Source: Chrysoperla carnea
Taxonomy: Eukaryota > Arthropoda > Insecta > Neuroptera > Chrysopidae
Assembly: GCF_905475395.1 (NCBI RefSeq)
Contig: NC_058340.1
Location: forward strand, 54,290,181 to 54,354,180
Direction: 5' to 3'
DNA: 64,000 bases
Positions 26,601-39,450 of this stretch are shown here, piece by piece. The translations under genes were made by a program, and so were the position numbers. Within the stretch, counting starts at the first letter, position 1. Each line of letters opens with the position of its first letter. The notes below the pieces were generated by a model. That model saw only the letters and a program-made list of their open reading frames with translations, ran no database searches and was not told where the DNA came from.

Positions 26601-28856
26601 CTAGCACAACAATTTAACGATTTCTATGAAGCCAATACCTGGAAATATTCTCCAAATTGACATCAATACTTGAAAAAAAAAAAAACCTCCAAAAATTTTT
26701 TACTTAAATTTTATGTTTTAAAGTACTGTACGATTCTCAAAATATACGACGAACTCGTAAGAAAGTGAAAATTATGTTTAGATAGAAGAAAAGAAATTAA
26801 AAAATTGTAAATCCATGAAAACATTTAAGAAGTCTTCTAGTCTTCATAAGACAATTATGAGCTGTGTCAATCTTATAATAAAATCACGAGTCGTGGTACT
26901 CTTTGTAAGGACTTACGAGTTTAGAAACTCAAAGTGAACAGTGGGCGAAATAAGTGTAAAATCCGGTGAGCTAATTCATGCTGATAATGATCACTTTGTC
27001 GATAAAATACGTAATTATAATAAAAATTTAGTCTAGCCATTGGATCAGATTTGGAATTTTGCGGTAATTATATGACGAAAGTGAATTTTTTTTCTTAGAC
27101 TTAATCAAATCAAAGCATGTTATAAAATTTTACTAAAAATGTAGAGGCTCGAACTTTGCAAGGTTAGGTGGAGGTATCAGAAAAAAAACTATATAACGAT
27201 TTAATTTTAAAATGTATGAAGACTGCTCCTGTATTAACAATAACTATGAAAGACTTAATTAACATTATACTACGCACAGGAAACAACATTATTTTTAAAT
27301 CTTAGTTGCAAATAAGCTTGTTAGGTGAATGTTTTGTATCAAAGAAAATATATTTTCATAATTCCCCATTAAAAAAGGCATTAAAAATAAATTGTAAATT
27401 TCCGCTATTTTGTCTATTGCAATCCTACTAATTTTCAATGTGGAGTCATTTTTTTGTAAGCTATTAAGTGTGAAATTTAGACTGTAACAAAAAAATTGTT
27501 ATTTGTTGTACAAAAAATAATCTTGTTTATTTTGAACTTCATAAAATTAGGTTTACAAAATTTAAATGAATATTTTTATTAGTACATTTTATAAAGATAG
27601 TTCACTTAGTCTATACCCTCACTTCATTTTTTTGATTCATGAAAATGCATATGAATTCGATTCAATTTTAAAAGCAGAAATCGAACGTAGAAAATTACGG
27701 AATAAATATTACTGAAATTTTAAACAAAATGTATCTGATATATAGATTGTGTTGCAATTTTATTGTCCACAAGATACATGTAGGTTTATCAACAAAATTC
27801 ATCAAGTAGAATCTGAAACTGATTGATACTTGATAAATCCTTTCCATCATCTGCCAAAGCATTGTAAAATTTAATTCTACTGCATAATGAATCAATTTCG
27901 AGAAGTTATAAATTATGTTTAGGAATTTGAACATTTTCTGAAACTTATGCGTGCGATAACTATTCAGGTCTCCTTTTTTTAAGTTTAATATATTTTACAT
28001 ATATCGAAACACTCGCAAATATAATCTGTTTTAATTAAGTGAGGCATTTTTTGAAAGGATGCAGAAAGAAAATGGCTGACTCGATTGAAATGGGTCATCC
28101 TTTATATGCCAGGGAGCGCACAAATTTTGAATTTCAAATATGTTCTCGGCAAGATTTCAACAATAACGATTTCATGTTACTTCGCATGCACTATACATGG
28201 CCTTATTAATTTTTTTTCGACTTTGTGATGAGTTTTCTGTTAAATTGTATCGAAATCATGTGACACTTAAAATTTTTTTATTTTGAACCAATTTGTGGAG
28301 TAACTTCTTATTCGCCTTAATGGTATATGATTCGTGCAAAAAATATTTACAGACCTTTTAACCTTGCGTTTCTTCGGCTTTTTAATTAATTTATAACTTA
28401 ATAGTTTTAATGGTGGAGGCAAAGTGATTGTTTTGAGTAAGAATTGTAATTTAATGTAGTTTAAGTACATTGCGCTTTTACTACATAAATATTTTCATAA
28501 AGTACAAATTTTTGCTGCTTTGTCGCTAATTAGTTCAGCAAATCTATTATGTTGAGATTTTATGAAAGTTGGTCGAAGTGACAATTTTTTTAATTAAAAC
28601 AATTCTCAATATTTTTGCACGAGCCTATACGTTAAAAATCCTTGAAAAAATTGCTTAAAAAAAGTAGGTAATAGATTTTATACAGGTGGGATGATTTAAG
28701 TATAAATTTTCTTTAATTAGCTTTAACTTAAGAACATTACAATCTGTAATTTGTTCTTAATGAATTAAACTTTATTTTTTCTTGTTTTGTATTTGTTGTC
28801 CAATTTGAATTAGAAGCATGGAAAACCCGCATGCTATTAGTGTTTTGTTTTTGCAG
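23630..28856. other. Intergenic DNA, no gene recognised
   Basis: The stretch is AT-rich with scattered A runs. A possible repeat end with GGGGGCGTTATCGCCC is at 24239-24254. A tRNA-like B box at 25172 is listed separately. I see no exon chain that would lead into the candidate exon at 28857. Confidence 0.5.
25135..25200 (+). repeat. Isolated tRNA-like segment with Pol III B box (SINE or tRNA remnant)
   Basis: GGTTCGAGTCC at 25172-25182 matches the Pol III B box GGTTCGANTCC exactly. It is followed within 11 bp by a run of T (25193 on), a Pol III terminator. The text before it (GGCAAGCGCTCGGACAGCG) resembles a tRNA variable/anticodon region. No acceptor stem or clear A box pairs with it, so it is not a functional tRNA; a tRNA-derived SINE piece is the best guess. 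Confidence 0.4.
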
Positions 28857-28945
28857 TTGTCGATAAGTCATCGTCACAAGAAGATTCTCATTCTGAGCAT
28901 GAAGATTGCGATCATCTACTTCCAAAAGATGTTCACGATATTTAA
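28857..28945 (+). CDS. Candidate terminal coding exon of an unrecognised gene
   Basis: A good acceptor (TGTTTTTGCAG) precedes a frame reading VDKSSSQEDSHSEHEDC and then DHLLPKDVHDI followed by TAA. The stretch is less AT-rich than its flanks, and the peptide is acidic and soluble, unlike the Lys/Phe/Ile-rich chance frames nearby. It needs one base from an upstream exon to complete its first codon, so it is not in phase with the CEPT exons. I see no partner exon. A phase-0 reading is also open but hydrophobic/basic. Treat as a hypothesis. Confidence 0.3.
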
Positions 28946-31900
28946 CATCAATTACAAGCTACTAGGTATCTAACTATCATAATATTGTTTAAGTATTAAA
29001 TAACAAATTTGAGACATATATGACAGCATGACACTTATACCGAAATTGACAAACAAAGGAATACAAATTATATAAATTTCGGTTTTCCAAATATTAGTCG
29101 AAAAATTTTCAAAAATAAAACCCATGAATCTAATTTAGGAACATTTTTACAAATTTTTGTAATATAAATTGAATAATTGAATATTTCTAAAAATAGGATA
29201 GTGGGTAGTAAAAGGTTAATAACGATAATAAACGAAAACCTAACTCTAAAGATGCGGCAGATCGAAAAACTTTAGGAGAGCTTTTCGTCTCAGAATTCCA
29301 TTTAATATTCACTATTTTTTCTGTTGTTCATTATTTTTGGGACATATAAAGATAATAAAAATATGTATATAGCTAAAAGTAAACCGAACTGCCACAGTAA
29401 TTCGAAAATTTTATTAATTACAAAATTTGTAGGATTAAAAAAGAAAGATATTGTATTGACCACAAATTCTGAGAAATTTATTCAACTTTTTTAAGCAACA
29501 ACTTTTTTTAAAGTGTTATTATCTTGAATTCGAGTTGAGTTAAATGATCCTGAAAGTTGAGCTCAAATATAAGGACATTTAGCAACTGTGTAAATAACTT
29601 TTTTTTTCAAAAATCATTTGTTTCAATTTTTCTGAGATCCAGTCTTTTACAAAATCCCGAAGAATAACAACGAGTTAGTTGCGAATATAAAAAGAATAGC
29701 AGTGTCATATATGACTCGGACTTGTTAAAATTCTGTGTACCGTAGGAAAGCCTTGTTAATCAAAAATTAAAATATTTTGAAAGCCTTAAATGAAAATTTT
29801 AGCTAGTGCATGATGAATTAAATAACCAGGGTCGGAATTAGAGCGGGACAACAAAAAATCAGAAGATTTTCTATTTTTTTGGTTTGTTCACTTTCTAATT
29901 CGACAGAAACAAAATTTTTGAACCAAAAGATTCCATGGCGTGGGTTTTATCTTACATAGAATTGCAAAAATGAAAAAAACTCTAAGAATAATTGCATGTT
30001 GTCCAGCTTAAGCTTGTTTATACCTAAATAGTTTAAGGGGCCTCCATCAAATGTTGGCTCCAGAACCTCCGAATTCTAAATTGGACCCAGTTTTACATTC
30101 CAAACATAACATCAATTTTTTTTTTTAGGGAACGTGTACTCTTCAGGCCATTAGCGTCCAAGGAAATCGACCAAAGGAATCCAGAATCTAGCTGTTTATC
30201 GAAATCTTGGAATTTTCAAAAGCATTGGACTGGATCGCTAATGGGCTGAATTGCCTAAGCGTTCCTTAAATATTTCAATTGGTTCCTGTCAAAATCTGCC
30301 TTCGTTAAAGCCATTAGAAGTATAACATGCCTAGAATAGCTTTTCGAATAAAATATGCATTTAATAATTGAACAAATCAACATTCGAATTAAAATATGAA
30401 ATATATATTTTTACATACAGAAATTTTATAACAGTATTAATTGCATTTGTATTTTTATAATTAGAAATCTTAACATCACAACTTAAGGATGTAAGAGGGA
30501 GGTAAAAGTATGTGAAATTTTAATTTGATGAATAATTTCCATCATGTTATAAAAACTAACAAATGTCTCCTTTTTTTTTGAAATTCCATTCAAATTAATT
30601 TTAGCTCGCACACCCAAAATAAATTTTAATATACATTTATGAATTTTATATACTCCATGCAATTTTCGCAGATTTAATGGTTTTCTTTTTAAAATTTAAA
30701 AGAAAAAACTTGACTCCTTGTATTTTTACAAGGCAACTTCAAATAACTGTAACCATATAAACAATAATTAAAAGCGGCGTATAATGCCATAAGAAATTAT
30801 TGGTGTTGGTAATTTTATTGTTGAACAGAAACGACTACAATTCGAATATTGTTGGTTAAAGTTAGATAACTAAATTAATAAAGTTTTAAACAACACTCAC
30901 ACAATATATATTGGATGAGAAATAATTGAGTGATACATTAGAGTTAAAAATAACACATTATTTCATCACAATCTTACCGTCCATATAGCCCAAAACATTT
31001 TTAAAATGTTGTAGAGAAAAAAACACTTAATCTTGCATTTATATATAATTTTCGGAAGACAGAGTTTGACCACTTTTTCAATTCCCCCTATCTTTTCATG
31101 ACTTCGCCTCCTATATCTAAAATAACATCTACATGTTTGAAATATCCTAGAGTAAATCGATCGAAATCAAAGAAATATATCCGTTACTTGTTTATTTTTA
31201 TACCATTATCAAAAAAAAAATATTTATTCTAAAATTGCATAGCTTAACTTTTACCTCCGTTGTAATTACCGTAGATCCTTAATTTAAAAAAACTAGGGTG
31301 TGTTAGATTTAAAGAAGCTAAGAAAAAATAAATGTTATTTGTCGCAAGTTTGATGAAAAATTTCAGTAGTGCATGTATGTGTTTTTATTTTTTTAATATA
31401 AATTTTTGAGTTTTAATATTAAAATAGCTTCGGCTAGCTTTTAATAAAGTTTAATTTCCATCGAACCTTTATCGAATTTTAATATTTTAAAAGTAAGAAG
31501 GATATTGAGATGAGGAAGCAGCTATTTAAAAAATTTGATGGAAATTATGCTTAAAAAGTATTTGTTAATGTATTTTTATAAATTACTGTAAAATTTAAAA
31601 ATATTAAAAGAAATGGAAAACTGAATAAGTGTTAAACTTAATATCTTACGAAAATGAGGAAGCCCCATAAGAAAAATTACATAGGAATCCTTTCAGTAAA
31701 ACCGTGCTGAAATTTATTCAGTTTCGATATATTTTCATTAGCCATATAGCAAGAGTAGCAAATGCTACAAAAAGGCCCCCCGCAAAGGCGACCATAAACG
31801 ACAAAAGGGTGACTGTAGATTCAAAACTACTACCACAAAAAAAGGCTTCATGTTGGTAGAATTTAATACAGTCCCTTCGCTGGCTTAACCCGGCACTGCA

Positions 31901-33656
31901 TATTTTCCGTATTTATATTCAAATGATGATTGTCTAATCATAACGAACGTTGAAAGTTGACAAAAGCAGCTTGTTATCATCCAGAAACTGCACTGGGTCA
32001 AAAATGAGGTATTATAGGTCGAAAATAAGGAAATAGAATTTATAAGAAAAATCTTCGGATAGGGTGTGCAATAACAGACTCTTTCAGCACGAATCCAGAA
32101 AATTTTTATTTTTATTCTAGAGATATCTTGAAATAAGCTCACATAATCGTACATGAGATGAATTTTTAAGTTTTTGGGGTCCTCCGAGAGAATTGCGCCG
32201 GAATATCGCCCTATTTGGATTAGATATCAATACGGAACATTAAACCAATGGATGAAGTTGATGATACCAAAGATAAGTAAGAAACACTATTGTTTTTCTT
32301 TAATTTAAATATTAATTAATTCATTAAAAAATTCAATATAATATTTTTAATATATTTTAATAATATATTCTCAAAAAGTATATACGATTCGAATTTTTAA
32401 ACATCCCACTATTGTTATAAACATGCGCAGAATATATAAAACAAAAGTTTACGCTACACTGTTCTTAACGGTTCCGTTCAATAGAAGTGAGCATACTGGA
32501 ATTATAAGTTTTTTTTTTAAAACTTAGAACGAAATTTAGAATGTTTTTTATGTTCTAAAAATAATTATAATACATATTTGTAATTTCTTTATTAGCCCAG
32601 TCATTAAGTACTAGGGTTTTTATTTTCACTTTAATGTAAATGCCTTAAACAGTTGGAATATTAGAAAGCGGATTTTCAGATAATTCTAAAAAATTGTGTA
32701 TTTTCTCAGCTCTGGTTGATGTTGAATATTGGAAAATATAGTATCCTTGTCATAAGAGATCTTAACTATAATGTATCCCTAAAATGATATAGATTTGCAC
32801 CCCTCAATTTTTATTGATAAAAACCAAAGAGTGCCAAAATGCTTTTCGGGTGAATGAAATTATGAATTGAGCAAGTTTGAATGTATAGTTTTTGAGATAT
32901 ACTTTGAAATTTGAAGGATTTGTTGGGGCACCCAATGTTATTCTAAAAAGATGTTTTTACACGATGAAGGATACTTATTTTTGTGATGCTAAAGCTCTGA
33001 TATAGGTATTCCATCATTAATTGATTCCTTCACATTTGTTGATAATTCATAAAAATTTATTAAGAGACTTATTTTAATTATTTTGAACTAAGAAATTGTA
33101 TCTGATCCAATGAATAATCAAAACGAGATATTTATTTTGATAAAGAGTTAATTTTTTTTACAGTGTACTTGCGCGTACACTATTCAACATACAAGTTGCC
33201 TATAAACATTTGTATTTGCTAGCCGCATTTTGTTTATATATTTGAACGAGTTAAGGTTGATTTGTAAACGTTCCGGAAATATAAACGAATTTTGACATAT
33301 AAATAAGACTGATTGTGCGATATTATCAATTAAAACGTAATCTTAAATAAATAATAACAAAATAAAAAAACAAACAAATACCTCAGTATAAAAAAAAATT
33401 GATTTTGATTATTAAAAGTGTTTTTAATAAAGTGAGGTTATCTTAAATTTAGATAAAGGGTCATTTTTGTTTTATCAGTTTAAAAATTAACAAAAATAGT
33501 TTAGTAAAGAATTGAATGAGATAGTAAATGGACATTAAATGCAGTTTTTTGTTAATGATTTTTATAAAAATGTAACAATTGTTTTTAAGTGATTTTACAG
33601 AAGTGATTTGTTTTTGTTTTGAATATGTTTAAAGCGACGACGGTGAGATAGATGCA
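28946..33656. other. Intergenic or intronic DNA with dispersed-repeat fragments
   Basis: No gene is recognised. A fragment at 31885-31905 (CTTAACCCGGCACTGCATAT) recurs in variant form at 62971 (CTTAATCCGGTGCTGCATAT), so part of 31740-32150 belongs to a dispersed family. The rest is AT-rich without structure I can support. Confidence 0.45.
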
Positions 33657-33798
33657 ATGTTTATTTCGTTGCAACGAACTCAAAACTCAAAAAGTGTTTG
33701 TTTGAATTATTTAAGTGTATTTAATATTTATTCGTTAACAACTTTATCATGGATTGTTTTAAGCAGCTTTATTATTTTATTCCTTCAAATCACGACAG
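33657..33798 (+). CDS. Candidate first coding exon with signal peptide or signal anchor
   Basis: An ATG after a T-rich leader opens a frame of 47 codons that ends at a good donor (GACAG|GTGAAT). The peptide has a polar N terminus (MFISLQRTQNSKSVC) and then a hydrophobic core LSWIVLSSFIILFLQ followed by ITTG, as in a signal peptide or anchor. First exons like this, standing alone before a very long intron, are common in insect cell-surface genes such as Ig-superfamily members. No downstream exon is recognised in the window, so the gene cannot be named. Confidence 0.35.
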
Positions 33799-35459
33799 GT
33801 GAATACATTTTTTTTTTATATTATCCTTTACCTGCAAATTTTAAAATTGGGACATACGAACATTTAAAAATTACTGATGTATGAGTAACTTAGAACGTCA
33901 AATCATTTTCTTCACAATTTTGAACTCAGACTACAACCCGGAAAACTTACTGGTATATCTACATGCCGATAATTTTTTTTATTTTTGACCGAGTCGGAAT
34001 ACTAGGTAGTGAAAATTAATTTGTCTCAAAATAATTGATTATCAGCTGCAGATTTATTGAGAAAATGCATACAAAAATCCAGAAAAATGACTAAATTATA
34101 ATTAGAAATTAACTTAAACCGGATAAAACTTATTATGAACTTTTGGGTAACATTTACTCGAAAAAGAATTAAAATAAAGTAACATTGTAATTAAGAAAAA
34201 AAGGTTAATTCGAATATAAAATAGAAATAATAGTTATTGGGTTGGTCTTTTCAGCAGAGGGTAAATAAAATAGGTGAATATTAAGAAACCATAGTAATTT
34301 ACAACAATACAGTCTAAATGTCTGGCTCAATAAACAATAACCCATTCTTTTAAAGGCGTGATCATTTCATAGGCGACTACTCTTTTTTATAGATTTAAGT
34401 CTGCTATGACTATGACTGAAAATACTTCTCTAACAGGTTATCTTGAGCGCTGGTCACGAATTTTTGAGCCATTTTGCTGCCCGAGGTGTGGAAAAAAAGA
34501 TATGGTCATTTTAAAGCGCGAAATTTGAATTGAACATGGAAATTTTGGTTTTCTTGAGTCTAGCTTTGAACAGAGGAGTCAGATCAAAGAAGCTTTCAGA
34601 CAAAAGTTGTAGCTAGAGTACATACGCACAATTTTCCGCCAACTAAAAGTCATTTAAATGTCATGGGGTTCAGATGCTCCTTTGTATATTACACAGTCAA
34701 TATTATATAAAACTTAAATATTAAAGTTTAAAAATCATTTATATTATTAATTGAAGATTGTAGCCAATCTTGAACAAAATTTCTTAGAGCTTTTAAACTT
34801 TCAGCTACGGCTTCGGCCGTAGATAGTGGCGACAGCCCATTAATCCGCTTCGACGTAGTTGGTATATTTACATGGCTTTTTTTCTCAAACATTTGATTTC
34901 AATTAACTTTTAACATTTGTTTAAATAATATAACCCTTTTCATTTTGTTAAAATATAAATTCGATAATTAGATGTTCAGGTCTTCAATGTTAAATGAATT
35001 CATTAGTTGCAGAGTAGGTTAATGTAGGTTTGCCAAAAATAATGTAAAACAGCTGTATTTAATGAAAACCGCGCCTGTTCATCATCTTTGTGTCTGTCAC
35101 TCGCTATATTGAAACAATACAGCTCTAAAAAGATGCAAATAAAGATTTGTTTATAGGGTTTTAATCTTTGATCAAAAACAAACTTGAATTTTAGGTTTTT
35201 CTCAAAGTTACATTATGTTAAAATATATTTTTCGGCGGCTTTTTTGAATTTTTTATAATAATTAAAACATAACTATGAAAATTCTGTTCATTTGCCAATT
35301 GGGGAAATAATTTTTTTGAACTTCTTGAACTCATATTGAGAAATCGCTTTTCCTATAGAATTGTTGACTATATCTCAAAAATTTGGAGCTATATCTCATA
35401 AAGACTAACTATATCACATATCCAATCATAAAATGAGTACGATTTGTGTATTTTTTGGG
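33799..35459. other. AT-rich DNA with one strong UUCG hairpin
   Basis: No gene is recognised. The hairpin at 34805-34822 is listed separately. Confidence 0.45.
34805..34822. other. Perfect 7-bp hairpin with a UUCG tetraloop
   Basis: CTACGGC-TTCG-GCCGTAG forms a GC-rich stem closed by C(UUCG)G, an exceptionally stable RNA tetraloop. It stands in a local GC-richer patch (34800-34860) inside AT-rich DNA. It could belong to a structured transcript or a decayed transposon. No gene context explains it. Confidence 0.6.
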
Positions 35460-35526
35460 TCAAATTTAACTTATTTATTCAATTTTTAACCCCATAAGTA
35501 AAAAGGGATGTTAAGTTTGACCGCTA

Positions 35527-35565
<39 letters not shown>

Positions 35566-36080
35566 CTGTCTGTGGCATCGTAGTGCTAAACGGATGAACC
35601 GATTTTAACTTTTTTGGTTTCATTTGAAAGGTAATTTAACGGAGAGAGTTTTTAGTTATGTTTCAAGTGCGAGCTAAGTGTTCCGTATCGGAAAAAACAA
35701 AAAAATTGGCGATGATCTTCAAAATCGATTCCGCTTGGAAAGGCATGAGATATAATTTTAGTATATAATTACTATGGAAATGAATGGTCAAATAAACCTG
35801 GCTCAATTCATTTCGAAAAGTGAAATGATAAAATAATGAAGTAATTCAATTAAAATATTTCCAAAAATTTGTCCTAAAAAATGATAGCTCTCTAAGTATC
35901 CTTTTTATCTCATCTGATTTCCTTGACCATCAATTTGATATTGATTTAAGAAGGAGCGTTATAAGTTTAAAGTGTTTATCTTTGCGTCGGTGTGTTTCTC
36001 AGTGGTCTCGCAGCCCCTAAACGGTCGAACCGACTCGATTGAGAACATTTTATAGCTAAGTTTCCAAAATTCGATTTACA
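35460..36080. repeat. Dispersed repeats with a GT microsatellite
   Basis: A GT run of about 17 units (35528-35561) is followed by TAAACGGATGAACCGATTTT, a phrase common to several insect repeats. A second related start lies near 35990 (CCCCTAAACGGTCGAACCGA). The two look like partial copies of one family. No coding capacity is seen and no termini could be fixed. Confidence 0.5.
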
Positions 36081-37112
36081 AGGAATAAACGTATATGTCG
36101 GAGATTTTTTAAATTACCCAATTTGACAAAATCGAAAAAATTAATCTTTTCGAAATTTGATAAACTATGTATAAAGAGAAGTCTTGGGCCAAAAATCAGG
36201 TTCATTAGACGATTGGCTATCGCCCAAACATCTATATTAATATTAAGTCCTATTTTGGATAGTAGATCTAATCAACTTAATCTATTACATATTTATGGTT
36301 AAATATGATTTATTGAAAGCCATCTATCTTAGTGTCCAGTACGACTGTGTAATATAATTGATAAATAAGAACACTGCATTTATTTACTTTGTTTTCGCAT
36401 GCGTTTGCTAGTATTTAAAAAAAAAAACTAAACACAAATCATTTTTAAAAACTTTTTGAATATCTTCTATTGAGAAAATTAAAATATATAAATAAATTTC
36501 TACACACAAAACTATGTCGCTTATTATTATTTTTTATGAATAAATATATTTTATTCTCAATTGTTATTCTCTTATAATCTATACAAATTATAAGACAAAG
36601 AAGCCGCTTATTTGATTCAATACAAGTTTTTTTTTAAATTTTAATAATTGTTTTTAAAATGTCAGATTTAATTAAAACGAAAGCGGAATAGCCAAATGAA
36701 TTTTAAAAGAAAATACACACATTATGTTTTATAAGAAATAAGTAAAGTTCTAAAATAAAAAACTTGAAAAGATATTGAGAATACTTTTTTTTTATTTATT
36801 ATTTTTTTATATAAAATAAAAATAGCATAAAGATATTATTTTGTGCATGCAAATTTGACACCTGCTTTAGTTCATGCTTAACACCTTTTGATATATACAA
36901 AATAAAAATAAAAAAACAAGTCAAAGCGTTCGTTGTATACGACGTATGTAAGATTTGTCAAAGAAGTTGAATTTATTTCTCCCCTATTTATGATTGCTTT
37001 TGTATATTTACTGTATGGTATCAAAAAACGTTGCGTCGCATTTATTAAAATTTTAATATGAAGAGTCCCATTTTAATCTCACCAGCTACATCTCCAACAA
37101 AGCGTTTCTGAA
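36081..37112. other. AT-rich DNA, nothing recognised
   Basis: No gene, RNA or bounded repeat could be supported here. Confidence 0.5.
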
Positions 37113-37403
37113 AATATAATAGTTTAAAAAAACACGCTTTTGTAACTAGCTGAACTAAAAGGTAGAAAATAATTTCTTTAAATTCAAAAAAATCATTTTA
37201 TCGTAAAAAATGCGTGGGGTGCTAAATTTCAACTATTGCAAATATTTTATAGACAGATATTGGTAAAAGTAAAGTCATTATAAAATATCTTAAAAAGCAC
37301 TCCACGATTTTTTAAGATAAAATAATTTTTTTGAATTTAAAGAAATTATTTTCTACCTTTAACTTCAGCTAGTTATAAAAGTGTGTTTTTTAATTTTTTA
37401 AAA
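37113..37403. repeat. Foldback repeat with ~105-bp inverted arms
   Basis: The left arm (about 37117-37222) carries AACACGCTTTTGTAACTAGC, AGGTAGAAAATAATTTCTTT and GTGGGGTGCT. The right arm (about 37298-37400) carries AGCACTCCACG, AAAGAAATTATTTTCTACCT and GCTAGTTATAAAAGTGTG. The centre is about 75 bp. It has the form of a MITE or palindromic insertion; no target duplication was found. Confidence 0.7.
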
Positions 37404-38523
37404 TTATTATTTATTTTGTGTTTTTTAGTTTTGTAAACTATTACTTATTTATTTGTCAAAAATTCTGTATAAATATGGTGGGAGCGCAAATAAATGTACA
37501 TATTTTCAGATATGGAAATCGTTATTCCTGAAAATCCTTAAATCAGGATAATCAAATAAACTGATTTAATTATTAATTAAATTCTTGTATTATCATCAGT
37601 TCTTGATAAGTATGCCAAATTTCGAGTTAATTCGCCGTTTTGAAGGGGTTCAAGATCATGTTCAAAGTTTCCTTTACATACGTATGAAGCTAATAAAAGC
37701 GTGTTAAAAATAAAAATTTCTTAATAATTTTTTAGAAGGGTATCCTTAACATGATCTTTTTATTGTAAAACAAAACGAGACATCGTTAACATTTTGGCTG
37801 GCGTAAAAAGTTTGCCTACTACATACTGTCAAAATTAGTAGAAGCCTTTTCCTTCGTCTACTACACACACTCCAATATGTATCGTATAAAACGAGACAAT
37901 TGTGTGTCCCGAAGTTTTCCTGGGGACCACGAGAAGGAGTATCGTAAAAAAGGACAGGCTAAATAAAAGGTATGGATCTTGAATTACCCTTCTTATTAAA
38001 AATTCATGAAAATTTTCATCCGCCAAGACGGATTGAATCAAAAGACGATTAGTTCGATTTCTTGTGATGCTATCTAAAACACACAGAATACAATTTTTTA
38101 ATTCTGTTTAAAAAAATTAGTGTAAAAAAATTGTTCTGTACTGCCCGTATTGACGACGTATGTAGTGACGACGTATTTATTACGAAACACATAGTATTTA
38201 GTTATATAAATAAAAAAGAATTTTTAAAGTAAAGCTGCCAAATGAGCTCTCAATTTTTATTTATTTATTATTTGTGGATATTTATTGTAATTAAATATTT
38301 TGTATGCATTCACACGGTTTTAAAAGGATTTATTTTCAACTGTCAACTCAAATAAAATATTCTTTTCTTTTTATTCAATTTCGTTTATTTTCTTTTCAAC
38401 AAAAAATCTAAAGTTTTTAATTTCAAAAATAGATTTTTTTCTTACCTTTATGATTTGCCTTCTCTGATGTCTAAATTTGATATCTAAAAATGATTTTTCC
38501 AAATTTTATGTGTTATACTTATA
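37404..38523. other. AT-rich DNA, nothing recognised
   Basis: A minus-strand frame at 37835-38041 has no motif and is likely chance. GACGACGTAT occurs twice near 38152 and 38168. I see nothing else. Confidence 0.45.
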
Positions 38524-39450
38524 CCGGGTGTATCAGAATAAACGGTCAATAATCTAGAGGATGTTAGGAGTATATCAAGATAAAAGTTTAAATGCATGGG
38601 ACATATGCACGGAATCGCTTCCCTTCAGAGCTACAAGCGTTAGAAATTTGCATTAGAAAAGTTTCGAACTTCTGTCGAATTTGTTGGGTTTTCGAAAAAT
38701 TTACATCTAGAACTAATTTTGCTATTTCTTTAACAATATTTCTGTATCTCTCACCACAATCTGTTAAAAATAAAGCAAAATTTTATTTGTCAAAAATATT
38801 TTTTGTAAACACAACAACAATTTTTCGAAAATCGAACGGATTCGGCAAAAGTTGATGCAAAGTTTCCAATCTCTATCTCTATATATTATAAATGCGAAAG
38901 TAAGCATGTTTGTTTGTTTGTTACGCTTTCACGCTAGAACTAGCGAATGGATTTTAATGAAACTGTACAGCAATATAGCTCATACTTCAGAAAAACACAT
39001 GAGATATAATTTATAACGATATATTAATAAAAAAAAAATTAACTTAATTTGACATTACCATAAATTACAGATTTCTGTAAAAGTAGTCATTTGACAATAC
39101 CATAAATTACAGATTTCTGTAAAAATAGTCAATATAAAATAATTCACGGCCATTTTTTCTGATATGCTCAATGAATAATTACGACTATTATACATTTAAA
39201 AAATAGAAAACCATACATATATTTTACCTGTCTAAAAAAATCCTTACCATTATTTCGAGTGTTGTAGAACGAGGATAAGCAAGAGCAATCTTTACTTTTA
39301 AACCCCAGCGAAGTGAGTGGGTGTCACTTTAGTGTCTGTATAATTCCGAAGGCGTGCTTTTCTGGATGTCTGTTCCTGATACCAAAATTTTTGCTCTGTT
39401 GCACCTTATCACTTGATAGATTATTGAGAATTTATTCTGATACACCCTGT
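38524..39450. mobile_element. MITE with CAGGGTGTATCAGAATAAA-type termini, carrying a nested insertion
   Basis: The left end CGGGTGTATCAGAATAAA (38525) and CAATAATCTA are mirrored at the right end by TAGATTATTGAG and TTTATTCTGATACACCCTG (to 39449). Inside, from about 38871 to 39240, lies a 3'-truncated copy of the repeat that is complete at 59122-59635 (shared TATAAATGCGAAAGTAAG and TTACGCTTTCACGC). The nested copy also contains a direct duplication of ACCATAAATTACAGATTTCT (39057 and 39100). No transposase is present. Confidence 0.6.

Noticed and set aside
35528..35561. GT repeat as a possible regulatory Z-DNA element
   Set aside because: It sits inside a dispersed repeat family that often carries such a run; a microsatellite is the simpler reading.
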